Notes under the pieces: model-generated
The model's database searches: none
The model's input: only the letters and a program-made list of their open reading frames with translations
Told to the model about the DNA's origin: nothing
Program-made: the position numbers and the translations under genes
NCBI GenBank assembly: GCA_028681035.1
Contig: JAQUJJ010000028.1
Location: 1-33,101, forward strand
DNA: 33,101 nucleotides
Source: Candidatus Cloacimonadota bacterium
Lineage (GTDB): Bacteria > Cloacimonadota > Cloacimonadia > Cloacimonadales > Cloacimonadaceae
Reading direction: 5' to 3'
Shown here: positions 6,762-15,016 of the stretch, one piece after another
Numbering within the stretch: the first letter of the stretch is position 1
Layout of the letters: each line of letters opens with the position of its first letter

Positions 6762-8504
6762 ATGAAAAAAGCACTAACAACAGTACTTATGCTTGTGGCT
6801 TTGACCTTTGTTTTCGGTCAAACAATCCTTTATTACTGGAATTTTAACGCTGGCTCTCCAGCAACTGACCAAACGTGGGCGCAACCCATCGCTGCTACCC
6901 AAGGCAATGCTAATCTTACATTTACAACTACAGAAGCCTTTTCCTTTGGCGGCACCTTGTTCAATGGTGTTGATGGTGAAGTAATTGGCGGTAGCTTTGC
7001 ACCAAGAGGTGGAGTAGATAACGTTAATAATGGAAGCTATTTTACAATAATGGCTTCCACCGTAGGTTTTGACAACATTTCTATATCCTACCCTACTCGT
7101 AAAACAGGTACAGGCTTCACAACTCAGGAAGTGAAATATACCACTGATGGAACTACTTGGATTAGCAAAGAAACCGTAAGCTTAAGCACATTTGCCAACA
7201 ATTGGGTAGAATCCCAGATGGTTAATGTGGATTTCAATAGTATTCCTGCGACTGCAAATAACCCCAACTTTGGTATTCGCGTGGTGTTGGATGGATGTAC
7301 TTCAGCATCTGGTAATAACCGCATAGACAATATCCGCATTAGCGGTGCTCTTCAAGGTGGCGTGGCTACTCCTATCTTCGATCCAGCAGGTGGTTATTTT
7401 GCCCAACCAGTTAATGTAGCTATGACTACCACTACTCCCAATGCCACTATCCGCTATACTACAAACGGATCAGAACCTACAGAAACTTCAACTCTCTATA
7501 CCACACCCATAAATATTACAACAACCACAACCCTAAAAGCAAAAGGCTTTGCTGCGGGTATGGTAACCAGCGTAACTGCAACTGCAACTTATAGCTTTGC
7601 TACAGTCGTAAGCGACCTTACTGAACTTAGACAAATGCCTGTAGGCGATGCTGTTTACTTTCTCCCTAGTCCGGCTATTTTGACATGGAAACAGAGCAAC
7701 CATAAATATGTTCAGGATGCTGGTGCTGGTATCTACGTGTATGATACTGCTGGTGTAATACCCCAAGCTCCTTACGAAATTGGTGATGCTATTTCTGGTT
7801 TAACTGGTAAGTTGGTGCTTTACTTTGAAACATTGGAATTCGTACCTGTATCCAATCCCGGTCCGCCAACTTCTAGCGGAAACGATATTGTCATTCCAAC
7901 TGTTACCGTAGCTCAGTTAAATTCTGATATTGGCATTAACATGTACCAATCCCGTTTGGTTCGCATTAACCAAACTCATTTTGACGCCCCAAGCGGAAAC
8001 TTCCCTACAGATGCATCTTTAACTTACGGGATATCTGATGATACTGGCTCTATGAGCTTTAGAACAGGTTTCTGGGATGCTAATTACATGGGAACACCAA
8101 TGCCAATCGGTACTTTCAATATGCTTGGCATAATTGCCCATTTCCAATCCACCGCCCAGATTACTTCTCGTAGTTTGGCAGACCTTAATGCCGGCTCAGC
8201 TAATGATGACGAGTTTGTAACCCCAGCAGGAGCTACCTTGATTGGTAACTATCCTAACCCCTTCAATCCTAATACCAATATTAGTTTCTCATTAGATAAA
8301 GCTGCTCCAGCTCAAGTAACTATTTACAACCAGAAAGGACAAACTGTAAAGAGCTTTGATATGCCAATCGCAAAACAAGGCGTTACAACTTTGGACTGGA
8401 ATGGTACTGATAATTCCGGTAATTCCGTTTCCAGCGGTGTTTATTACTTCCGCTTAAAATCTGGAAGCTACAGCAGCACCAAGAAAATGGTACTGATGAA
8501 GTAG
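6762..8504 (+). CDS. Secreted multidomain protein with FlgD-like C-terminal sorting tail
   Basis: A 580-residue exported protein. A signal peptide (MKKALTTVLMLVALTFVFGQ) precedes an N-terminal beta-rich domain (about 21-200). About residues 203-282 resemble a chitobiase/beta-hexosaminidase C-terminal type domain (ATIRYTTNGSEPTETSTLY, LKAKGFAAGM). Residues about 283-480 look like an OB-fold region (YVQDAGAGIYVYD, then VRINQTHF). The C-terminal ~85 residues are the FlgD-like/type IX-type tail with GNYPNPFNPNTNISFSL, a LDWNGTDNSGNSVSSGVYYF core and a final KKMVLMK. Proteins with this tail in FCB bacteria are usually surface-attached or released. No catalytic motif was recognised. It starts 10 bases after cdsA with a GAGGT ribosome-binding site, so it may share the transcript. 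Confidence 0.88.
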   Translation: MKKALTTVLMLVALTFVFGQTILYYWNFNAGSPATDQTWAQPIAATQGNANLTFTTTEAFSFGGTLFNGVDGEVIGGSFAPRGGVDNVNNGSYFTIMASTVGFDNISISYPTRKTGTGFTTQEVKYTTDGTTWISKETVSLSTFANNWVESQMVNVDFNSIPATANNPNFGIRVVLDGCTSASGNNRIDNIRISGALQGGVATPIFDPAGGYFAQPVNVAMTTTTPNATIRYTTNGSEPTETSTLYTTPINITTTTTLKAKGFAAGMVTSVTATATYSFATVVSDLTELRQMPVGDAVYFLPSPAILTWKQSNHKYVQDAGAGIYVYDTAGVIPQAPYEIGDAISGLTGKLVLYFETLEFVPVSNPGPPTSSGNDIVIPTVTVAQLNSDIGINMYQSRLVRINQTHFDAPSGNFPTDASLTYGISDDTGSMSFRTGFWDANYMGTPMPIGTFNMLGIIAHFQSTAQITSRSLADLNAGSANDDEFVTPAGATLIGNYPNPFNPNTNISFSLDKAAPAQVTIYNQKGQTVKSFDMPIAKQGVTTLDWNGTDNSGNSVSSGVYYFRLKSGSYSSTKKMVLMK

Positions 8505-8505
8505 T

Positions 8506-9408
8506 TTGAACTTACGAAGCCATCTATTCTGCCTGATTGCGATCGTAATATGGTCAACCCTCGAGGTCACAGGAAAGTTGGTTGGAGTAGGGATAAACCC
8601 TTATACTCTAACCGCTTGGAGATTTGTGATCGGTGGTGTGATCCTGTTACCCTTCGCACTACGGCAAGTAAGAAGAGATAAGCTTAAAATATCAAGCAGC
8701 AGCATACTACACATAGCTAGTTTGGGAATCCTGAATGTATGTGTTAGTATGCTGCTTTTACAATTATCCATATTTTATGGCAAAGCATCTCTCACCGCGG
8801 TAATAGTAAGCATGAATCCCCTTTTTGTTACTGGCTTTGCCATGCTGCTACTAAGAGAGAAACTGAGTCGCTTACAGATATTGAGCCTGGGCGTGGGTCT
8901 TTTAGGGCTATTGTTAATCGTTTTCAGCGAGCGGGATTTCGCCAGTAGTTCTTATCTGAATCTCCCGGTGGGAGTAATCTTTGCAATTTTGGCTTCGCTA
9001 ACTTTCGGGCTATGGACGGTACTCACTAAATCTGCCATTGTCAAGTATGGCAATATCTTCACGAATGCACTATCGTTCTTAGTTGGTGGATTTATCTTGA
9101 TGCTGATTAATGTGGTTATCGGAAAACCTGCTGCTTTCAGCTTTACTCTGCGTAATCTGCTATTAATAAGTTACTTGGGGCTGTTCATTACCGGAATTGC
9201 GTATCTGCTGTATTTTGACGCTATGAAAGCAATCTCTGCAAGCGTTGCTTCTGCATACTTCTTTCTAAAACCAGCTCTAGCCACACTGTTAGCTTACTTT
9301 GTCTTAAAGGAAACTCTCAGTTGGGGACAGCTTGCGGGTATCGTCCTTATTGTGTTTAGCCTGGGGCGCAGCTTTTTCCTGAATATCAAGCATCCAAGCT
9401 CTATTTAA
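8506..9408 (+). CDS. EamA/DMT-superfamily transporter
   Basis: A 300-residue inner-membrane protein with about ten hydrophobic helices in two similar halves, the EamA (drug/metabolite transporter) arrangement. Half one contains IVIWSTLEVTGKLVG, LTAWRFVIGGVILLPF and AVIVSMNPLFVTGFAMLLLREKLS; half two repeats the pattern with AYFFLKPALATLLAYFVLKE. Family members export metabolites, amino acids or sugars; the substrate cannot be predicted. The start is TTG at 8506, one base after the previous stop; an in-frame TGA at 8497 blocks any earlier start, and the first helix follows immediately, so TTG is well supported despite a weak ribosome-binding site. The last 8 bases overlap tail-to-tail with the flippase gene on the opposite strand. 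Confidence 0.9.
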   Translation: MNLRSHLFCLIAIVIWSTLEVTGKLVGVGINPYTLTAWRFVIGGVILLPFALRQVRRDKLKISSSSILHIASLGILNVCVSMLLLQLSIFYGKASLTAVIVSMNPLFVTGFAMLLLREKLSRLQILSLGVGLLGLLLIVFSERDFASSSYLNLPVGVIFAILASLTFGLWTVLTKSAIVKYGNIFTNALSFLVGGFILMLINVVIGKPAAFSFTLRNLLLISYLGLFITGIAYLLYFDAMKAISASVASAYFFLKPALATLLAYFVLKETLSWGQLAGIVLIVFSLGRSFFLNIKHPSSI

Positions 9409-10741
9409 CTCTCTTAATACGGTCTTTACCCTGCTTTAGGTAGGCTAAACTTAGGCTCCAAAGTTCATGCCAATCTTGCCTGCCCGGCACTAAATGGGCA
9501 AGCATCCTTCCTTTTGTATGCCGCTGTTCGTAGATAATTATCGCCACAAACCAAAACATGTAAGCAATACTTGTGGCTAATGCTGCACCATAGATTCCCA
9601 TTAGCGGAATTAGTAGAATGTTCAGTGCGATGTTTAAACCCAAAGCAATGGCTGGCAGGATGATGCTGATTATAGGAAAGCCCTTGCTGTTAAGATAATT
9701 ATTAAAAAGTGAGCCGAAGCTTAGCCCGTAACTTGCTGGTATCAACCACAGATATGTATAGTAAACAGGAACGAATTGCACGCCGAACATCGTGGCTAGA
9801 ATGAAGCGTCCGCAGATTAGAAAACCTATATTTGCCGCAGATAACAAAACAAAAAACACCATCAGCATTTTCTTCATCATTATCCATTTGGCAACCTCAC
9901 TTTCTGTGTCTGAAAGCTTTACCAGAAGCAATACTCCCACCATATTCGAAGCTATTTGCAACAAATCAACTATATGAGCTGCAATTGAATATATCCCCAC
10001 ATCACTGAAACCCAGCATACGCCGTACAATAATAATATCAGCCCGCAGAAGAAATATAATAAACAAACTGGATAAGAAAACTCTAAAACCAAAGCTATAG
10101 GAATGAATAATAAAGTTCAGATCGAAATTCTGTAGCCAGTTCCCCCACTTATTCTGGTAGATAAGATAAACTATACAGAAAACCAGAGAAATCAAGCTTG
10201 CCCCAAGTACGATGGCAATTCGATCTCCGCCTGATAAAAAGAAGTAAGCTCCGATGAGTATTACTAGACTTATCGCTGTATTCATCAGATAAGCGATTGA
10301 ATTTGCGAAGATTTTATCCATCCCCATATACAAGCCCTGCAATTGCATGAAGGCTTTGGTCATTGTCATAAACAGGATAAACATCGCCATGATTAAGGGG
10401 TTAAAATCGTAACCCAGGATTCCATTCCAGAAACTATTAAAGCCCAATCCCAGGGCAAGCAAAACAAGAGTTTCAATCACAAAGCTGATTATTGTCCAAG
10501 CATACATGCTCACAGTTTTATCTGGATGTTTCCGTATCAGGTATGGGTAGCTGCGGTTAAGTCCAAAATCCATGACCAACCAGATAAACCCACCCAAGGT
10601 TATGATATAGCTAAGTTTACCCTTTAGCTCTACTCCAAGGTATCTTGCTGTTATCAAACTGATAAGAAAAGTTAAGATAAGCACGATAATCCGGAATCCA
10701 CCACTCATGATGATATTCTTTTTAAGATTTATGGCAGACAT
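9401..10741 (-). CDS. Polysaccharide flippase (Wzx/MATE-like, oligosaccharide translocase)
   Basis: A 446-residue membrane protein with about 12-14 transmembrane segments. It resembles Wzx-type lipid-linked oligosaccharide flippases of the MVF/MATE superfamily: opening INLKKNIIMSGGFRIIVLIL, the TARYLGVELKGKLSYIITLG segment, charged loops such as FLLRADIIIVRRMLG and FSDVGIYSIAAHIVDL, and a C-terminal GIYGAALATSIAYMFWF. It would move undecaprenyl-linked glycan repeats from the cytoplasmic to the periplasmic face, which fits the glycosyltransferase run starting 780 bases upstream on the other strand. AGGGGAG lies about 12 bases before the ATG. A TATAAT is also present immediately before the start, so the leader could be very short; alternatively Met12 is the start. 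Confidence 0.88.
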   Translation of the reverse strand: MSAINLKKNIIMSGGFRIIVLILTFLISLITARYLGVELKGKLSYIITLGGFIWLVMDFGLNRSYPYLIRKHPDKTVSMYAWTIISFVIETLVLLALGLGFNSFWNGILGYDFNPLIMAMFILFMTMTKAFMQLQGLYMGMDKIFANSIAYLMNTAISLVILIGAYFFLSGGDRIAIVLGASLISLVFCIVYLIYQNKWGNWLQNFDLNFIIHSYSFGFRVFLSSLFIIFLLRADIIIVRRMLGFSDVGIYSIAAHIVDLLQIASNMVGVLLLVKLSDTESEVAKWIMMKKMLMVFFVLLSAANIGFLICGRFILATMFGVQFVPVYYTYLWLIPASYGLSFGSLFNNYLNSKGFPIISIILPAIALGLNIALNILLIPLMGIYGAALATSIAYMFWFVAIIIYEQRHTKGRMLAHLVPGRQDWHELWSLSLAYLKQGKDRIKRVK

Positions 10742-10925
10742 ATATTATACATGCTCCCCTAAGCAAAGCATCATGTAATATGTGTGTGTGATAGTGATGT
10801 TAATAATCATGCTACAGGTTTTTTAGCCTGTGCTTAAGTGTCAACTCAAATTGTTTTACAGCCCCGCAAGTGAGAGTTCCACACTGATGATAGAATCCTG
10901 TCAATTTAGCAGCATATCTGTGGTG
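10742..10925. other. Upstream region of flippase with short hairpin
   Basis: No gene is present. A hairpin, ACAGG-loop-CCTGT with a T-rich loop, lies at about 10813-10831 in a context similar to REP-like palindromes. On the minus strand a TATAAT sits just before the flippase ATG, but no matching -35 was found at normal spacing. Confidence 0.35.
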
Positions 10926-11010
10926 CCTTGCTTGAATTGTCCTATCATTGCCCACCTAATGCCCACCTCAAGGGCAATGAGTGGGCAATGATAGGACAAT
11001 TCAAGCAAGG
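10926..11010. repeat. Perfect 30-bp inverted repeat (85-bp palindromic element)
   Basis: The left arm 10926-10955 (starting CCTTGCTTGAATTGTCC) is the exact reverse complement of the right arm 10981-11010. The 25-base loop contains a further TGCCC/GGGCA stem. As RNA or cruciform DNA this would be one of the most stable structures in the window. The outer CCTTGCTTGAA / CAAGG ends resemble those of the 17691-17800 element. Confidence 0.9.
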
Positions 11011-11017
11011 AAGGACA

Positions 11018-11122
11018 GTTTGACTTACAATTACGCTGCGAGAAGTTTGACTTACAATTACGCTGCGGCGAGCTTTGTGCACAACCAACCATGCTATAAC
11101 ACAGCGTAATTGTGAGTTAAAC
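11018..11122. repeat. Hairpin element with conserved ends GTTTGACTTA...TGAGTTAAAC
   Basis: The left arm GTTTGACTTACAATTACGCTG is present twice (from 11018 and from about 11045). The right arm, CAGCGTAATTG (11102-11112) followed by TGAGTTAAAC, pairs perfectly over 11 bp with CAATTACGCTG in either left arm (11028-11038 or 11055-11065). ATGCTATAACACAGCG before the right arm recurs in the elements at 32457-32539 and about 32706-32790. The duplicated left arm is unique to this copy. Confidence 0.8.
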
Positions 11123-11225
11123 GTATCGCCCTCTATTTTGCTGTTGCTAACCGCTGATTTACTAAAAACATGACCAATTCTATTGAACAGTCTTTAGATG
11201 GTTTAGCTCGCACGCAATAAAAGAG

Positions 11226-11458
11226 CAGGCATCCCCCCATTTTTTAAAAAGCAATATTTGGAGTAAAATTGATTGAATAGGAACACGGATTTAGCAGATT
11301 AAACGGATTAACACGGATATCATAACAAAGGGTACAAACTATAATCGATGAATTAGCAAATAATCTGTTAGAATATTACAGATTTCTCTAAAAGAATCCG
11401 TGCAAATCCGCTCTATCCGTCTCATCCGTGTAACTATTAATTTTTGGGGGGATGCCTG
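11226..11458. mobile_element. MITE-like element, 233 bp, with 14-bp terminal inverted repeats
   Basis: The ends CAGGCATCCCCCCA (11226-11239) and TGGGGGGATGCCTG (11445-11458) are perfect inverted repeats. Immediately outside lies a direct repeat CAATAAAAGAG (11215-11225 and 11459-11469), or 12 bp GCAATAAAAGAG if one shared G is counted, which looks like a target-site duplication. Inside, arms rich in CACGGAT (about 11282-11320) and ATCCGTG (about 11393-11433) form a second, imperfect long stem. There is no open frame of note, so a transposase would have to act in trans. Confidence 0.75.
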
Positions 11459-11519
11459 CAATAAAAGAGATATTGACAGAATTCGCTCTCTAAGGTTTAG
11501 GATTCGCTGGTAAATTGAA

Positions 11520-12680
11520 ATGAAAAAACTATTGATCATCACGGATATGTATCCTAACGAGCGTAATCCTATCGCCGGGATATTTGTGCGCCTACAGGTT
11601 TTGGAACTTAGCAAGCTCTATGATGTGAGAGTGCTAGCCAGCCACTTCCCCGCGCGTCCCACCTGCCAGAAGTCCCTTGATGAAGGAATACCCCTCTGCT
11701 ACGTCCAATTCCCGATGAGCCGACGTTTCTTTCCGCTCACTGTGTGGCACTATCGCAAACATCTTATTCCTCGCCTAATCGAGATTCTGCAGGATTGGCA
11801 GCCCGATATCATCCACGTGCATGATTGCCGCCACATTCCCGAGCTTTGGGCATTGTCGCCCATCCTGAAAGATTATCGCGGGATAAAAGTCCTCAGCGTC
11901 CACAACATCAAAACCTTAGCAGAAAGAGCCGGAAACCTCATCACCAGAGTGTTCTATGCTGCCACCTTGAAACGTGCATACCAAACTTGGGATCATGTAT
12001 TCTTTGTGAACGAAAGCCTACGCGAGCGCATGCAGAGCGTAGTATCACATAGCAAAAGCAGCAACCTTGGCAATGCTCTCAGCCCTCATCAAAGCGTGAT
12101 AAACCCATATTCCGAAGACCTGAAAAGCTGGCTAAAAGACGATAGCTACAAGATATTCAGCGTTGGCAACTTATTCCCCACCAAGGGATTTGACTTATTG
12201 CTTCGAGCAGTGAAAATACTTAGCGAGGAAGGACGCAATCTGCAACTCGTCATAGTAGGCGATGGACAGGAACGCAAATCTTTGCTTGCCCTTCGTGACA
12301 CGCTGAAACTAGATAAAACTGTACGTATCGATTCCGCTCAGCCAAACTCCTCAGTTCGTTCGTCTTATGCTTTGTTCGATTCCTTTGTTCTGCCCAGTTA
12401 TAGCGAAAGCTTTGGCATCGTCTATCTGGAAGCTCTGGATGCTGGATTACCCATCATTGGTGTGAAAGGACAGGGCATGCACGGCATTTTAACCGATGGC
12501 AAGCATGGCTTGTTTTGCGAACCAAGGGACGTCCAAGATATCTGCCGCAATATCCGCCGCCTTATGGATGAGCCTGAACTGGCAAGCCTTACCGCCACCC
12601 ACGGCAGAGAACTGGTGCAAAAAGATTATCGCATGGAAAACCTGATCCGTAGGATAACTGACATATATGAAAAGTACTGA
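11520..12680 (+). CDS. Glycosyltransferase, GT4 family (GT-B fold)
   Basis: A 386-residue cytoplasmic GT-B enzyme that likely adds a sugar from a nucleotide donor to a lipid-linked or LPS-type glycan. The N-terminal half starts KKLLIITDMYPNERNPIAGI and contains PDIIHVHDCRHIPELW. The C-terminal donor-binding half begins near FSVGNLFPTKGFDLLLRAV and includes LVIVGDGQERKSLL and the EX7E motif in SYSESFGIVYLEALDAGLP. The length is normal. It is the first of four overlapping transferase genes; the next begins 14 bases before its stop. The ATG has no clear ribosome-binding site; TTGACA lies at 11473-11478 just after the MITE-like element, with a poor -10. Donor and acceptor are unknown. Confidence 0.9.
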   Translation: MKKLLIITDMYPNERNPIAGIFVRLQVLELSKLYDVRVLASHFPARPTCQKSLDEGIPLCYVQFPMSRRFFPLTVWHYRKHLIPRLIEILQDWQPDIIHVHDCRHIPELWALSPILKDYRGIKVLSVHNIKTLAERAGNLITRVFYAATLKRAYQTWDHVFFVNESLRERMQSVVSHSKSSNLGNALSPHQSVINPYSEDLKSWLKDDSYKIFSVGNLFPTKGFDLLLRAVKILSEEGRNLQLVIVGDGQERKSLLALRDTLKLDKTVRIDSAQPNSSVRSSYALFDSFVLPSYSESFGIVYLEALDAGLPIIGVKGQGMHGILTDGKHGLFCEPRDVQDICRNIRRLMDEPELASLTATHGRELVQKDYRMENLIRRITDIYEKY

Positions 12681-13938
12681 AAACAAACTGCTGATGATTG
12701 TAAACGAGTTTCCTCCCATCGGGGAAAGCGGAGTCCAGCGCCCTCTGAAACACCTGAAGTATATCAGTAGAGCCGGTTGGAAGTGCTTTGTGATTACGCC
12801 TGCAAAGCCCACTAAGAGCGTTTTTGATCACAGCTTGCTGGATGAAATACCCCGTTCCGCATCCATTTATCGCACGTTCAGCTTAGGCTTCGGAGGAAGG
12901 TCAGTAAACGCTTTTGCAGATATCAAACACGTCACAAAGTGCAGTGTCTCTTTCGCCAAAAAAGCTGCATGGAAAGTGCTTAATCTGCTCAACTCCATCC
13001 TCTTCCCCATCGACAAACAAATCGGATGGGTACCCTTTGCCTATTTCAAAGCTTTGTCTTTGATTCGCCTGCATGGTATCCGAAATATCTATATCACCGC
13101 TTTCCCTTTTTCCGCCTTTCTCGTAGGTACCATGCTAAAACGCAAGCTGGGCAACAAGATCACTTGGGTGGCAGACTATCGAGATGCCTGGCAGTTTGAG
13201 CCTTTATTAAAAGAGACCGCCTTGCCCTTCCGCTTTCGCATGATCCAACACCAAGACCTACATGTTCTCCAAAGCTGCGACCACGCCGTATTCCCCACCA
13301 AGCACATTCACGAGCTATATCTGCACAAGTATCCGTGGCTGAAATCCAAAAGCGTAACCATCACCAATGGCTATGACGAAGATGATTTTACCGAACTCAT
13401 AGCTAAGAGCCACGATAACTTTACCGTCTTTTTTATGGGTAAGATATATCACCAGCAGCGCAGTAATCCCCTGCCTTTCATCGAAGCTATAGAAAGCTCC
13501 TCCATTAAAGATATGCACTTTGTCCACGCTGGCAGCGTTTCCCGTGATATGAAACCCCTGTTGGAACAACATCCCAGCTATACTTTCGAAGGCTATAAAA
13601 GCCACCGTGCCGCACTTCAAAATGCTTTGAGTGCCGATGTTAATCTCATCGTGTTGAATGACGACGCTGCTTCTGAAGGCGTCTATACCGGCAAACTATT
13701 TGAGCTGCTCCGTATCGGCAAACCCATCCTCGCATTGGGACCAAAACGTGGCTTGGTAAAAGACCTACTTGCCCAAAACGGAGCAGGGGAATACGCTTGG
13801 ATAGGGAGCAAGGAAGAGATTGTTTCCGCTTTCAAACGTTTGCGCACAAACCCGCAGAAATATTACAGCCGACCAGATAGCTATGAGAGGTTTTCCCGTG
13901 AAAAGCTCGCTCAGGCATTGATGAGCCTCTATGAATGA
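12667..13938 (+). CDS. Glycosyltransferase, GT4-like
   Basis: A 423-residue probable GT-B glycosyltransferase. It opens LLMIVNEFPPIGESGVQRPL with the glycine-containing acceptor-side loop common in GT4 enzymes, followed by WVADYRDAWQFEP and VTITNGYDEDDF at the domain junction. The C-terminal half shows FMGKIYHQQRSNP and DDAASEGVYTGKLFELLRIG, which stands where the donor-binding Glu and phosphate-binding residues lie in relatives (GVYTGKLFE). The start lies inside the end of the preceding gene by 14 bases and the next gene begins 8 bases before its stop, so translation is likely coupled. It probably acts on the same surface glycan as its neighbours. The exact sugar is not predictable. Confidence 0.85.
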   Translation: MKSTENKLLMIVNEFPPIGESGVQRPLKHLKYISRAGWKCFVITPAKPTKSVFDHSLLDEIPRSASIYRTFSLGFGGRSVNAFADIKHVTKCSVSFAKKAAWKVLNLLNSILFPIDKQIGWVPFAYFKALSLIRLHGIRNIYITAFPFSAFLVGTMLKRKLGNKITWVADYRDAWQFEPLLKETALPFRFRMIQHQDLHVLQSCDHAVFPTKHIHELYLHKYPWLKSKSVTITNGYDEDDFTELIAKSHDNFTVFFMGKIYHQQRSNPLPFIEAIESSSIKDMHFVHAGSVSRDMKPLLEQHPSYTFEGYKSHRAALQNALSADVNLIVLNDDAASEGVYTGKLFELLRIGKPILALGPKRGLVKDLLAQNGAGEYAWIGSKEEIVSAFKRLRTNPQKYYSRPDSYERFSREKLAQALMSLYE

Positions 13939-15016
13939 ACTGCGCTCTATGATCAAAATACCGCTGATGCTGCTCACTTGGGTGATATATCGCTTCAGGC
14001 GCATGACAGCTCCAATACAAACCAAAGAACCCAAAAAGATACTGGTTTTGTATCTCTCCGGTATGGGTGATATCCTTTGCGCCAGCCCCTTTTTAACCAA
14101 ACTAAGAGAACGTTTCCCATGCGCGAGAATCGATGGCTGCCTACCCGCGGGATTTGTTAAATTGCAGCGGGATTTCTTTCTGTTTGACGGCTACATTGCT
14201 CATCGCAGATATGCGGACACGCTCAGGCACATCAACAGCGAAAGCTATGATCTGATTGTTATCCCCGGTTGGTTGATGCGCAATTCTGTGCTTGCCCTGC
14301 TTTCCAACGCAGGTTCCATCATCGGCTACATCAATGATCTCAGCTTTACAAACCGCTATCTGAATAGCTTTTCGCTGGAAGAAGTCGGGCTGAATATCCA
14401 GCCCTCCCGCCAGGACATGCGCAGCTCCCATCTTAGCGAACGGGCAAACCTCATCCTCTCACACTATGGTGCTGAACCCGTTCAAGCGGATGAAGTAATC
14501 ATAAAGCGGCAAGCCAAAGCACAAAACTATGCTGTAATCCATGCCGGTGCCAGATTTGAGGGCAGAAGATGGTCTGAAAGCCGATTTGCGGAGCTGATTA
14601 GCTATCTTTTAGATGGAGGGTTGTGCGCTGAAGTTCACCTGATCGGTGATGCCACGGACAGCCTAATCAACCAACACATCATGGAAATGGTAAAGAGCGA
14701 CAAAGTGTCAGACAATGCTGGCAAGATTGACCTCTATCAAAGCAATACCCTGATCTCCGCTTCAAAGCTGTTTGTGGGTAACGATTCAGGCCCAATGCAC
14801 ATCGCAGCACTATGCGGAGTTCCCACTCTAGGCTTGTTAGGTCCAAACTTCCCTCACATCAGCGGGCCGCTCGGTAATAAATCGTATTATGCCTGGCACA
14901 AATTTCCTTGTACCGGCTGCAACCAACGCGGCTGCGCCTATGAATACAGATGCATAAAGTCTATCACTACTACGGAAGCAATCGCAAAAATAAACTCTTT
15001 ATTGACGGATAAATGA
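13931..15016 (+). CDS. Glycosyltransferase family 9 (heptosyltransferase-type)
   Basis: A 361-residue GT9 enzyme of the ADP-heptose:LPS heptosyltransferase family, which builds the inner core of lipopolysaccharide. Visible family features: ILVLYLSGMGDILCASPFL, the nucleotide-site entry with GMGD; the AVIHAGARFEGRRWSESRF stretch at the start of the C-terminal half; and the diagnostic LFVGNDSGPMHIAALCGVP followed by TLGLLGPNFPHISGP. A cysteine cluster near the C-terminus (FPCTGCNQRGCAYEYRCIKS) is common in GT9 proteins. It overlaps the genes on both sides by 8 and 4 bases. Its presence supports a Gram-negative envelope with LPS-like core sugar, although GT9 members can use other sugars. Confidence 0.9.
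   Translation: MNELRSMIKIPLMLLTWVIYRFRRMTAPIQTKEPKKILVLYLSGMGDILCASPFLTKLRERFPCARIDGCLPAGFVKLQRDFFLFDGYIAHRRYADTLRHINSESYDLIVIPGWLMRNSVLALLSNAGSIIGYINDLSFTNRYLNSFSLEEVGLNIQPSRQDMRSSHLSERANLILSHYGAEPVQADEVIIKRQAKAQNYAVIHAGARFEGRRWSESRFAELISYLLDGGLCAEVHLIGDATDSLINQHIMEMVKSDKVSDNAGKIDLYQSNTLISASKLFVGNDSGPMHIAALCGVPTLGLLGPNFPHISGPLGNKSYYAWHKFPCTGCNQRGCAYEYRCIKSITTTEAIAKINSLLTDK

Noticed and set aside
10901..11092. Minus-strand reading frame of 63 codons
   Set aside because: It lies entirely within the 30-bp inverted repeat and the duplicated hairpin arm; its repeated SQRNCKSN words reflect the DNA repeats, not a protein.
11825..12052. Plus-strand frame inside the first glycosyltransferase
   Set aside because: It overlaps a confident gene in another frame and shows no ribosome-binding site or domain.
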